Below the pieces are notes generated by a model. The model did no database searches. It had not been told where the DNA came from and saw only the letters and a program-made list of their open reading frames with translations. Made by a program: the position numbers and the translations under genes. A stretch of 64,000 nucleotides of DNA from Saccharomonospora xinjiangensis XJ-54. GTDB taxonomy: Bacteria > Actinomycetota > Actinomycetes > Mycobacteriales > Pseudonocardiaceae. Numbering within the stretch: the stretch's first letter is position 1; the number at the start of each line of letters is the position of its first letter. Of this stretch, positions 9,093 to 17,557 are shown one piece after another. The stretch is from assembly GCF_000258175.1 (NCBI RefSeq), contig NZ_JH636049.1, positions 1,326,982 through 1,390,981 of the forward strand, given 5' to 3'.

Positions 9093-9974
9093 ATGGACGA
9101 ACTCGACCTGTTGCGCCGATCCGGCGGCCCCGTCACCCGCAGCCGGTTACGCGCCGACCTCGAATCCCTCGGCCTGCGAAGCGGGGACACCGTCTTCTTC
9201 CACACCCGGCTGTCGGCCATCGGCTACGTGGCGGGTGGACCGGCCACACTCATCACGGCCCTGCTCGACGTGGTCGGTCCACGTGGGACGTTGATGGTGA
9301 CCTGCGGCTGGAACGACGCGCCGCCGTACGACTTCACCACGTGGCCGAAGGAATGGCAGGACCAGATCCGCGCCGAGCATCCCGCCTATCACCCCGGCCT
9401 CAGCGAGGCCGACCACAATAACGGCAGGCTCCCCGAGGCGCTGCGACGCTGGCCGGGGGCTGTCCGCAGCAGACACCCCGACGCGAGCTTCGCCGCCCTT
9501 GGTGCTCTCGCCGGGGAGTTGATGGCCGACCACCCGTGGGACGATCCGCACGGTGAAGGCAGCCCGCTCGCGAGACTCGTCGAGGCGGGTGGCCGGGTGC
9601 TCATGCTGGGCGCACCGCTGGACACCATGACGTTGCTGCACCACGCGGAGGCCCTCGCCGACGCTCCCGGCAAGATCTTCGTCGAGTACGAGATGCCGAT
9701 CACCGTGGGGGGAGAGCGGGTGTGGCGGCACTTCCACGACATCGACTCGGAGGAGGGCGCGTTCGACTACTCCTCCGTGGTGGCCGAGGACGAGGACCCG
9801 TTCGGCGTGATCGCCGACGACATGGTGGAGGCCGGACTCGGCCGGAGCGGCGACGTGGGAGCCGCGCCGAGTCACCTGTTCGAGGCCGCCGAGGCCCTCG
9901 ACTTCGGTGTCAGGTGGATCGAACGGAAACTGGGCGACGATCACGGCACGGAGGGCGGCCGGAGCCGCCGGTGA
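9093..9974 (+). CDS. AAC(3)-type aminoglycoside N-acetyltransferase family protein
   Basis: This 293-residue protein belongs to the antibiotic N-acetyltransferase family, which uses acetyl-CoA to acetylate the 3-amino group of 2-deoxystreptamine aminoglycosides. Diagnostic stretches are GLRSGDTVFFHTRLSAIGYV, the central HPDASFAALG, the DDPHGEGSPLARL loop and LMLGAPLDTMTLLHHAE with the paired histidines. The ATG at 9093 matches the family N-terminus; an upstream in-frame extension does not. No strong ribosome-binding site is visible, so it may be leaderless. Chromosomal members of this family are often intrinsic, and whether this one confers resistance cannot be told from sequence. It stands alone, about 100 bases upstream of tex. 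Confidence 0.87.
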   Translation: MDELDLLRRSGGPVTRSRLRADLESLGLRSGDTVFFHTRLSAIGYVAGGPATLITALLDVVGPRGTLMVTCGWNDAPPYDFTTWPKEWQDQIRAEHPAYHPGLSEADHNNGRLPEALRRWPGAVRSRHPDASFAALGALAGELMADHPWDDPHGEGSPLARLVEAGGRVLMLGAPLDTMTLLHHAEALADAPGKIFVEYEMPITVGGERVWRHFHDIDSEEGAFDYSSVVAEDEDPFGVIADDMVEAGLGRSGDVGAAPSHLFEAAEALDFGVRWIERKLGDDHGTEGGRSRR

Positions 9975-10073
9975 CCTCGCGGACGTGCGACCCCTGCCCG
10001 CCACGGCCTCGCGGCCGGTTTCGGTCGTGGGGCCGTCGCCCCTCGCGGAGTCCAACGGGCACAATGCGGAGTC

Positions 10074-12446
10074 GTGGCTGACAGGATGTCCCTTCACGAC
10101 AAGATCGCCGACGAGCTCGGCGTCCGCCCCGAGCAGGTTCACGCCACCGTGGCGCTGCTCGACGACGGCTCGACGGTGCCGTTCATCGCGCGTTACCGCA
10201 AGGAGGTGACCGGCGGCCTCGACGACACCCAGTTGCGGACACTCGAAGAACGCCTGCGATACCTGCGCGAACTCGAAGAACGGCGCACGGTGATCCTCGA
10301 ATCCATCCGCTCCCAGGGCAAGCTCACCGACGAGCTCGAAGCCCGGATCATGGCAGCCGAGGAGAAGGCGCGCCTCGAAGACATCTATCTGCCCTACAAG
10401 CCGAAACGGCGGACGAAGGCCCAGATCGCGAGGGAGGCCGGCCTCGAACCGCTGGCGGACGGCCTGCTGACCGATCCGTCCCAGGACCCCACGGCGGCAG
10501 CCGAGGCGTTCGTGAACCCCGACGCGGGGATCGCCGACGCCGCCGCGGCGCTGGCGGGCGCGCGCGCCATCCTCGTCGAACGGTTCGCCGAGGACGCCGA
10601 CCTCATCGGCGAGCTGCGCGAGACCATGTGGTCGAAGGGCTGGCTCACGTCGAAGGTCCGTGAGGGCAAGGAGAGTGACGGCGCCAAGTTCGCCGACTAC
10701 TTCGACTTCGCCGAGCCGCTCGCGAAGCTGCCGTCACACCGCATCCTCGCGCTGTTCCGGGGCGAGAAGGAAGAGGTCCTCGACCTTTCGACCGAACCCG
10801 TCGAACCCGGCGGGGACGCGGGCCACTACGAGACCCGCATCGCCGAACGGCACGGCATCTCGGACACGGGCCGTCCCGCCGACCGCTGGCTGCGTGACAC
10901 TGTCCGCTGGGCGTGGCGCACCAAGATCCTGCTGCACCTCGGCATCGACCTGCGCATGCGGCTTCGGCAGGCGGCCGAGGACGAGGCGGTGCGGGTGTTC
11001 GCGGCCAACCTGCGCGACCTGTTGCTGGCCGCGCCAGCCGGAACCCGCCCGACGATGGGACTCGACCCCGGCTACCGCACCGGGGTGAAGGTGGCGGTCG
11101 TGGACGGCACCGGCAAGGTCGTCGCCACGGACACCATCTACCCGCACAAGCCGCAGTCGCGCTGGGACGAGGCACTGGCCACGCTGGAACGCCTCGTCCG
11201 GGCACACGGCGTCGAACTGATCGCCATCGGCAACGGCACCGCGTCGCGCGAGACCGACAAACTCGCGGGCGACCTCCTCAAGCGGCACCCCGGTCTCGGC
11301 GCCACCAAGGTCGTGGTGTCGGAGGCGGGAGCCTCCGTGTACTCGGCGTCCGCCTACGCCGCGCAGGAGCTGCCCGGACTGGATGTGTCGCTGCGCGGCG
11401 CCGTGTCCATCGCGCGCAGGCTCCAGGACCCGCTCGCGGAACTCGTGAAGATCGACCCCAAGTCGATCGGCGTCGGGCAGTACCAGCACGACATCGCGGA
11501 GACGAAGCTCTCGCGGTCCCTCGACGCCGTGGTGGAGGACTGTGTGAACGCGGTGGGCGTCGATCTCAACACCGCGTCCGCTCCCCTGCTCGCCCGCGTG
11601 TCCGGCATCGGAACGGGGCTCGCCGAGAACATCGTCGCCCACCGCGACGCCAACGGTCCCTTCCGCAGCAGGACGGCGCTCAAGGACGTGGCGAGGCTCG
11701 GCCCGAAGGCGTTCGAGCAGTGTGCCGGCTTCCTCCGCATTCCCGACTCCGACGACCCGCTCGACACCTCGGCCGTGCACCCCGAGTCGTATCCCGTCGT
11801 GCGCCGCATCCTCGATCACACCCGTGTGGGCATCCGGGAGCTCATCGGCAACGCCCGCACCCTGCGTTCGCTCAAGCCCGAGACGTTCGCCGACGAGAAG
11901 TTCGGACTGCCGACGGTCACCGACATCCTTGCCGAGCTGGAGAAACCCGGCCGCGACCCCAGGCCGGAGTTCAAGACGGCGACGTTCGCCGAGGGCGTTG
12001 ACACGATGGCCGACCTCAAGCCCGGCATGCGGCTGGAAGGTGTGGTCACCAACGTGGCCGCGTTCGGCGCGTTCGTTGACATCGGCGTTCACCAGGACGG
12101 GCTCGTCCACGTGTCGGCCATGTCGCACCGATACGTCTCCGACCCTCGCGAGGTCGTCAAGCCCGGCGACGTGGTGACGGTCAAGGTCCTGGACGTCGAT
12201 GTGCCGCGCAAGCGCATCTCCCTCACCTTGCGGCTCGACGACGACGTCCAGCCGCCGAAGGAGGGAGACCGCTCCGACCGCCGTGGGGAAGCACGGCAGG
12301 GGCAGGGTCGCAAGGGCCAGGGACAGCAAGGTCAGCAGGGGCAGGGCAAGCAGGGTCAGGCACGGCAGGGACGCAAGCGCGACGACCGGCAACCCGCGGG
12401 CGGCGCGATGGCCGACGCGCTGCGCAAAGCCGGTTTCCGGGTCTGA
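10074..12446 (+). CDS. tex: Tex-family RNA-binding transcription accessory protein
   Basis: This 790-residue protein has the full Tex architecture. An N-terminal helical region has [17 protein letters not shown], followed by a YqgF/RuvC-like domain starting near residue 330 ([16 protein letters not shown]). Then come tandem helix-hairpin-helix motifs (about 495-560, [15 protein letters not shown]) and a C-terminal S1 RNA-binding domain (about 648-720, [21 protein letters not shown]). Tex is the bacterial counterpart of Spt6 and binds nucleic acid. The start is the GTG at 10074; an ATG four codons later is possible. After the S1 domain there is an unusual tail of about 60 residues made of Gln-Gly-Lys/Arg repeats (12280-12400). 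Confidence 0.96.
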   Translation: MADRMSLHDKIADELGVRPEQVHATVALLDDGSTVPFIARYRKEVTGGLDDTQLRTLEERLRYLRELEERRTVILESIRSQGKLTDELEARIMAAEEKARLEDIYLPYKPKRRTKAQIAREAGLEPLADGLLTDPSQDPTAAAEAFVNPDAGIADAAAALAGARAILVERFAEDADLIGELRETMWSKGWLTSKVREGKESDGAKFADYFDFAEPLAKLPSHRILALFRGEKEEVLDLSTEPVEPGGDAGHYETRIAERHGISDTGRPADRWLRDTVRWAWRTKILLHLGIDLRMRLRQAAEDEAVRVFAANLRDLLLAAPAGTRPTMGLDPGYRTGVKVAVVDGTGKVVATDTIYPHKPQSRWDEALATLERLVRAHGVELIAIGNGTASRETDKLAGDLLKRHPGLGATKVVVSEAGASVYSASAYAAQELPGLDVSLRGAVSIARRLQDPLAELVKIDPKSIGVGQYQHDIAETKLSRSLDAVVEDCVNAVGVDLNTASAPLLARVSGIGTGLAENIVAHRDANGPFRSRTALKDVARLGPKAFEQCAGFLRIPDSDDPLDTSAVHPESYPVVRRILDHTRVGIRELIGNARTLRSLKPETFADEKFGLPTVTDILAELEKPGRDPRPEFKTATFAEGVDTMADLKPGMRLEGVVTNVAAFGAFVDIGVHQDGLVHVSAMSHRYVSDPREVVKPGDVVTVKVLDVDVPRKRISLTLRLDDDVQPPKEGDRSDRRGEARQGQGRKGQGQQGQQGQGKQGQARQGRKRDDRQPAGGAMADALRKAGFRV

Positions 12447-12479
12447 GCCGGGCGCGTGGCGAGCCGGGCGGCCTGCCCC

Positions 12480-12485
12480 GACAAT
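12480..12485 (+). promoter_or_regulatory. Putative -10 element (GACAAT) of a leaderless GreA-like gene
   Basis: GACAAT is followed after six bases by the ATG at 12492, so transcription would be expected to start at or next to the start codon. No ribosome-binding site is present. The spacing equals that at 19981, 42933, 44163 and 50902. Confidence 0.45.
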
Positions 12486-12491
12486 GGGGCA

Positions 12492-12956
12492 ATGACATCG
12501 ACCCCAGGTTTGAGCCCGGCCACCCGCGCCCGTCTGGAACGCGAGCTCGAATCGCTGCGCCGGCAACGCGAATCCCTGGCGCCGAGGCTCGGTGAGGACC
12601 CGCTCGGTGACAGCGCCGACCAGGCCGACCTGCTGGAACGCGCGGAGGTGGTGTCACGGCTCGACCGGCGGATCACCGAGGTCATCGACCTGTTGCACGG
12701 TGGGCCCTCCGCTGAGCAGGAGGCAGGGCTGCCGTCCGGCACCCGGGTCACGTTGCGTTTCGACGACGGCAGCACCGAGGACATGACGGTGGTCGGTGTG
12801 GCCGACGAGGCCGAGGACGACGACACGTCGTCGCTGACAGCCGACAGCCCGCTGGGTCACGCGCTGGTGGGCCGCTCCGAGGGGGACACGGTCACGTACC
12901 GGACCCCTCGGGGCGAGGCCACAGCCCAGATCGTGAAACTCACCCCACCCGAGTAA
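12492..12956 (+). CDS. GreA/GreB-family transcription elongation factor-like protein
   Basis: This 154-residue protein has an N-terminal Arg/Glu-rich coiled coil (about residues 8-65, LSPATRARLERELESLRRQR) and a C-terminal Gre/Rnk-type domain with RVTLRFDDGSTEDMTVVGV and SPLGHALVGRSEGDTV. Gre factors insert a coiled coil into the RNA polymerase secondary channel to stimulate transcript cleavage. Actinobacteria carry divergent Gre-like paralogues with unproven activity, and this looks like one of them rather than housekeeping GreA. It follows tex by 45 bases in the same direction and converges on the hydrolase gene, with a repeat array between them. Confidence 0.8.
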   Translation: MTSTPGLSPATRARLERELESLRRQRESLAPRLGEDPLGDSADQADLLERAEVVSRLDRRITEVIDLLHGGPSAEQEAGLPSGTRVTLRFDDGSTEDMTVVGVADEAEDDDTSSLTADSPLGHALVGRSEGDTVTYRTPRGEATAQIVKLTPPE

Positions 12957-12975
12957 CCGCACTCTGCCCGGCTGG

Positions 12976-13103
12976 CGTGTCCGCACTTCTCGCACGCGTG
13001 TCCGCACTTCCCGCACAGGTGTTGGCACCGCACGACGCAAACACCCGTACGTAAACTGCGGACACGAACCGAAACGTCTCGTGTCCGCACCTCCCGCACG
13101 GGT
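12976..13103. repeat. Inverted 21-base-period intergenic array, locus 2
   Basis: It lies between the convergent stop codons of the GreA-like and hydrolase genes. Two 21-base units start CGTGTCCGCACTTC. They are followed by a centre with GGTGTTGGCA facing AAACACC, and by an inverted end GTAAACTGCGGACACG (to 13066). A further copy in the forward orientation, CGTGTCCGCACCTCCCGCAC, starts at 13080. The arms could pair into a hairpin. Nothing coding is seen. Confidence 0.8.
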
Positions 13104-13106
13104 GGA

Positions 13107-15128
13107 TCAGACACAGTCGCGCGGGATCACTCGGTCCCAGTTGCGCGATGAGACGCGCTTCGTTCCCTCGTAGGCGTCGAGCCGGGCGTGCAGGCGGAAC
13201 TCGGTGCGCGAGCAGGTGAGCTCCTGCCGCGTCACCGTGGTCGCCTCCCAATCGCCTCTGGCGAAGCCCATGGCCCACTCCGTCACTCCGCCGACCGTCT
13301 CGACATCGTCGGCCACCCAGCTGTACCGTTCGCGCGCGCACCGGGTGACTTCCAGATCGTGGTCCTCGAACACGAGGGTCCCCGAGTCCTTCACGATGTC
13401 GAGCGCCGACTCGTAGCGCACGAGGTCGCGGGACACCGTCCACGAGTGCCCGCCGGGACGAACCTGCCGCGTCACGATCGGAGTCGCCCCCTCCGGCTCA
13501 CCGAATTCGAGTACCGGTTCCTCCCCCGCGACCTCGCGCACAGGCAACACGAGTTCACTCGACGACGTCCACACCGACAGCCGTACCGGTTCGGGAGGAG
13601 GCCAGGCCAGCGGCCAGTACGACGACGACACCGAAAGGCGGATGCGGTGTCCCGCAGGGAAGCGCTGCGCGAGCACGTTGCAGTCCACCGTCACGCGGTA
13701 CCGCTCGCCCGGCTCCACCGGCTCCGGTCGTTCGTGCCCGTCACGGTGAGTGAGATTCAACAGGCCGTACGTCACCCGTGTGGCCCTGCCGTCGGGCAGC
13801 ACGTCGGACAGTCGCACCGCCACCATGGCCACCGGCCGGTCGGCGGCGATGTCTAGCGTCACGCGGGGCGCGCCGAGGACCTCGACGTCCTCGGCCAGCG
13901 GCTCCGTCTCGAACACGAGTGAGCCGCCGTCCTCCTCCCGCTGGTCGTACGGCAGGTCGGGGGGCGCGTTGTACGAGGCCCACTTCCCCGCGAACTGGCC
14001 GACCGACAACGGTGACTGCACCGTCAGCTCCTCGCGCGCGACATGCTCGCCCGGTTCGGCCAGCCGGTGCCGGGCCAAGGGGAAGGCGGCCGGCCGCACG
14101 TTCGGCGACGGCCATTCCGGTTCACCCACCCAACGCCCCGGCCGCTGGTGGTAAGAGGTCGAGGGCGGAACGCTGTCCTGCATCCACGTCACCAGCATGG
14201 GCCCGTCGAGCACACCGTTGTCCTCGCCCTTCAACCAGTGGTCCCACCACCGCACGAGCTCTTGCAGGTAGCCGATCGCGGGGCCGGGCTCGCCGAGGTG
14301 CGGGTATTTGTGTGACCACGGTCCGATCAACCCCTTGCGCGGCACGTCCACGTTCGCCAGCAGCCGCGCGACAGCGTTCGAGTAGCCGTCCGCCCAGCCG
14401 CTCGTCGCGAGTACCGGGCATCTCACGTCCGCGTAGGTCTCGTTGACCGACGCGTGCGTCCAGTAGCTGTCGCGCCGCTGGTGCCGCAGCCACCTGTCCA
14501 CCCACGGGCCGGAGGCCTCCAGCCGATCGCGCCACATGTCGCGCCACCGCTCACCGACCAGCTCGGGGTCGGGAGGCAACGTGCTGTAGGCGAACATGGT
14601 TCCCGACTCGGCGAGGTTGTCGGAGAGCAGGCAGCCGCCCATGTAATGGAAGTCGTCGGCGTAGCGGTCGTCGGTGAACGACGAGATGGCGATGGCTCGG
14701 AGGTTCGGTGGTTGCCTCGCAGCCACCTGTAACGCGGCGAACCCGCCCCACGAAATGCCGAACATGCCCAGCTCGCCCGTGCACCACGGCTGGCGGGCCA
14801 GCCACGCGAGCACATCCTCGGCGTCCCGCTGCTCCTGTTCGAGGTACTCATCGATAAGCACCCCCTCCGACTCCCCTGTGCCCCGCATGTCCACGCGCAC
14901 ACAGGCGTAGCCGTGCCCCGCGAGATACGGGTGGTGGATCGAATCGCGAATGGCCGTGAGGTCGCGCTTGCGGTACGGGATGTACTCCAGCAGACCGGGC
15001 ACGGGTTCGCGGTCGGATGTCACGGGCCGCCAGATCTTCGCGGCGAGCCTCGTCCCGTCCGAGACGGTGATCCAGACATGTTCGTCGGCGGTGATGTCGC
15101 AGGGCAACGAGCTGACCTCGCGAAGCAC
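13107..15128 (-). CDS. CocE/NonD-family alpha/beta hydrolase
   Basis: This 673-residue serine hydrolase is of the X-Pro dipeptidyl-peptidase (S15) / CocE class. The nucleophile elbow is GISWGGFAAL with Ser126. The N-terminal part carries LLEYIPYRKRD and VRVDMRGTGESEG. The C-terminal jelly-roll domain (roughly residues 390-673) includes HRIRLSVSSSYWP. Members cleave esters or amides, including peptides and beta-lactams, so the substrate is open. The GTG at 15128 is supported by AAGGAGG eight bases upstream. It lies 42 bases downstream of the ATP-grasp gene on the same strand, so the two probably form an operon in which one enzyme makes and the other cleaves an amide or ester. That pairing is inference. 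Confidence 0.9.
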   Translation of the reverse strand: MLREVSSLPCDITADEHVWITVSDGTRLAAKIWRPVTSDREPVPGLLEYIPYRKRDLTAIRDSIHHPYLAGHGYACVRVDMRGTGESEGVLIDEYLEQEQRDAEDVLAWLARQPWCTGELGMFGISWGGFAALQVAARQPPNLRAIAISSFTDDRYADDFHYMGGCLLSDNLAESGTMFAYSTLPPDPELVGERWRDMWRDRLEASGPWVDRWLRHQRRDSYWTHASVNETYADVRCPVLATSGWADGYSNAVARLLANVDVPRKGLIGPWSHKYPHLGEPGPAIGYLQELVRWWDHWLKGEDNGVLDGPMLVTWMQDSVPPSTSYHQRPGRWVGEPEWPSPNVRPAAFPLARHRLAEPGEHVAREELTVQSPLSVGQFAGKWASYNAPPDLPYDQREEDGGSLVFETEPLAEDVEVLGAPRVTLDIAADRPVAMVAVRLSDVLPDGRATRVTYGLLNLTHRDGHERPEPVEPGERYRVTVDCNVLAQRFPAGHRIRLSVSSSYWPLAWPPPEPVRLSVWTSSSELVLPVREVAGEEPVLEFGEPEGATPIVTRQVRPGGHSWTVSRDLVRYESALDIVKDSGTLVFEDHDLEVTRCARERYSWVADDVETVGGVTEWAMGFARGDWEATTVTRQELTCSRTEFRLHARLDAYEGTKRVSSRNWDRVIPRDCV

Positions 15129-15170
15129 GCCCTCGGCCTCCTTGTCTCCCTCAGGTGTCTCGGGTCTCCC

Positions 15171-16439
15171 TCAGTCCTCGTCGAACCCGAACGGCAATGC
15201 CTCGACACACCGCTCGTACTTGCGCACGAGGTCGGTCTCGCTGCGAGCACCGATGAAGATGTGCGCGAGTTCGTAGCTGTAGCTGTCCTGGCCCGGCAGG
15301 TCCGAAAGGCGCTGACCGGCCTTGGGCACCACGTCCACCTCGATGCCGCCGAGTTCGTCGCGGAGGCGATCGATGTCCTCGGTGCCGGGGACGGACGTCA
15401 CCACGGCGTCCGAAAACCGCCGGTAGTACCACTTCGCGGCGATGGCGTACGGTCCTTCGCCGCTGGGAAGCATGGGGTCGCGGCCGAGGCCGAGCTGCAC
15501 CATGGCGTGGTGATTCGCGATCCCGTCAACACACTCGAACAGTTCGGCGTGCGACTGCGAGTGTCTCGGGTTGATCTCCAGTAGCGCCACGTCGTCGCAC
15601 AAAGGGTCGCAGAAGAACTCGATGCTGAACGTCGAGTTGTCCAAACCGATCCGTTGGATCACGCGCTTGGAGATGTCCCGGAGCCTGCGCTGTGACTTCT
15701 CAGGCAGCTGCGAGGGGTACTGGTGTCGCAGGAACGACGACCGCCCCGGGTAGTCGATGGAGTCCAGCACCCCGTACACCACAACTTCTCCGTTGTGGAC
15801 GTAGCCCTCCGTGGCGCACTGCACCCCGGAGAGAGCTTCCTCTGCGAGACAGGCCTGCCCGCCGACGTCTCGGATCTCCTGCGGTAGGTCCAACCGTCCG
15901 AGGACGCTGTCGAAGGCCTTGCCGATACGGCTGATCCCGGCGCGGATCTCCGCGACGGCGGTGTCGAACTCGGCGTCGTCACGAGCGAGAAACGCGAGCT
16001 CGGACGAGTAGGACTTCACCGGTTTCAACCACATCGGGAAGCGCACGCCCTCCGGCGGCACAGGACGGCTCGCGTTCAGGTCAACGATGCCGAAGTGCGG
16101 GTACTCGTCGATCGCCTTCCGCTGTTCGAGGCGGGACCAGTATTTGTGCTCGCACTTCACGACCGATTCGAGTGTCGGCCCAGGCAGTCCGTACCGCTCG
16201 CACAGCACGGCGCGCAGTGCGGAGGACGGGAAGTCCCAATACGACACGATCGCGTCGATCGAACCATCGAACGAGTCCAGTTCGGACACTGCTGTGGCGA
16301 GAAGTGCGTCCACGTCGATCTCGCCGACCTGCGTGTCCTGCACGGTGAGCAACTGGTGGACCCTGTAGTCGTCGCCTGCGACGGTGTTCAGCGTTCGGGT
16401 GTTCTCGTCGTCAAGAGCGAGCACAAAGATGTTCTTCAC
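15171..16439 (-). CDS. ATP-grasp domain protein
   Basis: This 422-residue protein is a probable carboxylate-amine or carboxylate-thiol ligase. The central region contains LESVVKCEHKYWSRLEQRKA typical of the ATP-grasp N-part, a Lys-containing strand (MWLKPVKSYSSELAF), and the metal-binding signature EINPRHSQSHAELFE near residue 330. The GTG at 16439 gives KNIFVLALDDEN, a plausible first beta strand; upstream in-frame sequence lies inside repeat DNA and is rejected. The substrate is not recognisable. It is translated ahead of the CocE-type hydrolase. Its promoter region contains repeat locus 3, which ends 44 bases before the start codon. Confidence 0.82.
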   Translation of the reverse strand: MKNIFVLALDDENTRTLNTVAGDDYRVHQLLTVQDTQVGEIDVDALLATAVSELDSFDGSIDAIVSYWDFPSSALRAVLCERYGLPGPTLESVVKCEHKYWSRLEQRKAIDEYPHFGIVDLNASRPVPPEGVRFPMWLKPVKSYSSELAFLARDDAEFDTAVAEIRAGISRIGKAFDSVLGRLDLPQEIRDVGGQACLAEEALSGVQCATEGYVHNGEVVVYGVLDSIDYPGRSSFLRHQYPSQLPEKSQRRLRDISKRVIQRIGLDNSTFSIEFFCDPLCDDVALLEINPRHSQSHAELFECVDGIANHHAMVQLGLGRDPMLPSGEGPYAIAAKWYYRRFSDAVVTSVPGTEDIDRLRDELGGIEVDVVPKAGQRLSDLPGQDSYSYELAHIFIGARSETDLVRKYERCVEALPFGFDED

Positions 16440-16482
16440 GCTGTCGGGGGTTTCCTGGCCCCTTCCGGAGTAAACGCTCGCG

Positions 16483-16634
16483 CGTGTCCGCAGCGTGTGC
16501 ACGGGTGTTCGCAACTTGTGCGCAGGTGTTGGCAGGCGATGCGCGCGTGTTGGCACGCCATGACCGTGTCCGCATCTTGTGCACGGGTGTTGGCAGCCCA
16601 CGGTGCGAACACCCGTACAGGAAGTGCGGACACG
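16483..16634. repeat. Inverted 21-base-period intergenic array, locus 3
   Basis: Forward units begin CGTGTCCGCAGCGTGTGCAC (16483), GTGTTCGCAACTTGTGCGC, GTGTTGGCAGGCGATGCGC, GTGTTGGCACGCC and CGTGTCCGCATCTTGTGCAC. The centre GGGTGTTGGCAGCC is followed by the inverted units CGAACACCCGTACAGG and AAGTGCGGACACG (16634). It fills most of the space upstream of the ATP-grasp gene and downstream of the DinB-like gene, both on the minus strand. Pairing of GGGTGTT with AACACCC predicts a hairpin. Confidence 0.8.
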
Positions 16635-16688
16635 ATGCCGGTCTTATGTCGCTCGGTCAGGCCGTTCTTACGTCGGCTTCACGCCGGT

Positions 16689-17204
16689 CTATACCCCGAC
16701 GGTGCCGTCCACTCCCTCGCGGAGGAGGTCGGCGTGCCCGTTGTGGCGGGCGTACTCGTGGATGAGGTGAAGCATCACGAGCCGCAGCGACACGTGCTCT
16801 CCCGAGCGCGGTTCGTATCCGGTGACGTCGAGAGATGCCGCCTGCCGCTCGATCCGGCGGGAGTGTTCGACCTCCGCTTCCCACGCCGCGAACGCCTCCG
16901 CACGCGTGGCCGTGCTCGCGTCGTACGCCACCTGGTAGTCGCCGTCGGCGGACCACACCAGCGGCACGTCCTCGGCGTTGATCACACGCCGGAACCAGGC
17001 GCGTTCCACTTCGGCCAGATGGCGCACGAGCCCCAGTAGCGACAGGGTGGAGGACGGTACGGAACGGCGGCGCAGGTCGTCGTCGGACAGCCCCTCACAT
17101 TTCAACGCGAGAGTGGCGCGGTGATAGTCGAGGAACGCGCGCAACGTCTCGCGCTCGCTACCGCGGAGTGGCGGGGTAGGCCGGGGATCGGGCTGATTGG
17201 GCAT
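16689..17204 (-). CDS. DinB/DUF664-type four-helix protein
   Basis: This 171-residue protein of the DinB-like/YfiT superfamily opens MPNQPDPRPTPPLRGSERET. It contains LRAFLDYHRATLALKCEGLS, LLGLVRHLAEVERAWFRRV and the closing LVMLHLIHEYARHNGHADLL. The three histidines in H-x3-E and HEYARHNGH positions are the usual divalent-metal ligands of the family. Actinobacterial members include mycothiol-dependent enzymes, so a thiol-transfer or detoxification role is possible but not shown. The ATG at 17204 matches the family start. It is flanked by repeat arrays on both sides. Confidence 0.88.
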   Translation of the reverse strand: MPNQPDPRPTPPLRGSERETLRAFLDYHRATLALKCEGLSDDDLRRRSVPSSTLSLLGLVRHLAEVERAWFRRVINAEDVPLVWSADGDYQVAYDASTATRAEAFAAWEAEVEHSRRIERQAASLDVTGYEPRSGEHVSLRLVMLHLIHEYARHNGHADLLREGVDGTVGV

Positions 17205-17284
17205 GCGGGTAGTCAACCACGTCGATCGCACGGCTGACCGGGCCTCCGGGGGCGTACGGGCAAAAGTCTCCGAGAAAGCCGTGC

Positions 17285-17557
17285 CCGGCCTGCCGACACC
17301 AGTGCGCCGCCTACCGACACCCGCGCACAACTGCCGACGCCCGTGTTCAGACTGCCGACACCGGCGCGCAGACTGCCCACCTTCGTACAGAGACCGCTGA
17401 CACTGGTACGTAAGAGAAACTGACACCCGCCGGTGCTCAGCCTGCCGGGATGTGTACACACATTGCCAAACCTGTGCCCACACTGCAGAAACCCGTGCCC
17501 GGAGTGCCTACACCTGCACACAGACTGCCAACACCCGCGCACAGACTGCGGACACGG
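17285..17557. repeat. Long degenerate 21-base-period array, locus 4
   Basis: About twelve units, all in the orientation TGCCGACACCCGCGCACAGA with variation, run from roughly 17285 to the terminal ACTGCGGACACGG (to 17557) right at the stop codon of the NDH-2 gene. Several units keep exact 21-base spacing (for example those starting TGCCGACGCCCGTG and TGCCGACACCGGCG), while the middle drifts. No forward half-array is seen here, so this locus appears to be a one-sided array. It occupies the whole gap between two minus-strand genes; no gene is visible in it. Confidence 0.75.

Noticed and set aside
16440..16601. N-terminal extension of the ATP-grasp protein
   Set aside because: It is encoded by the repeat array and rich in Cys, Arg and His; the GTG at 16439 begins a typical first strand.
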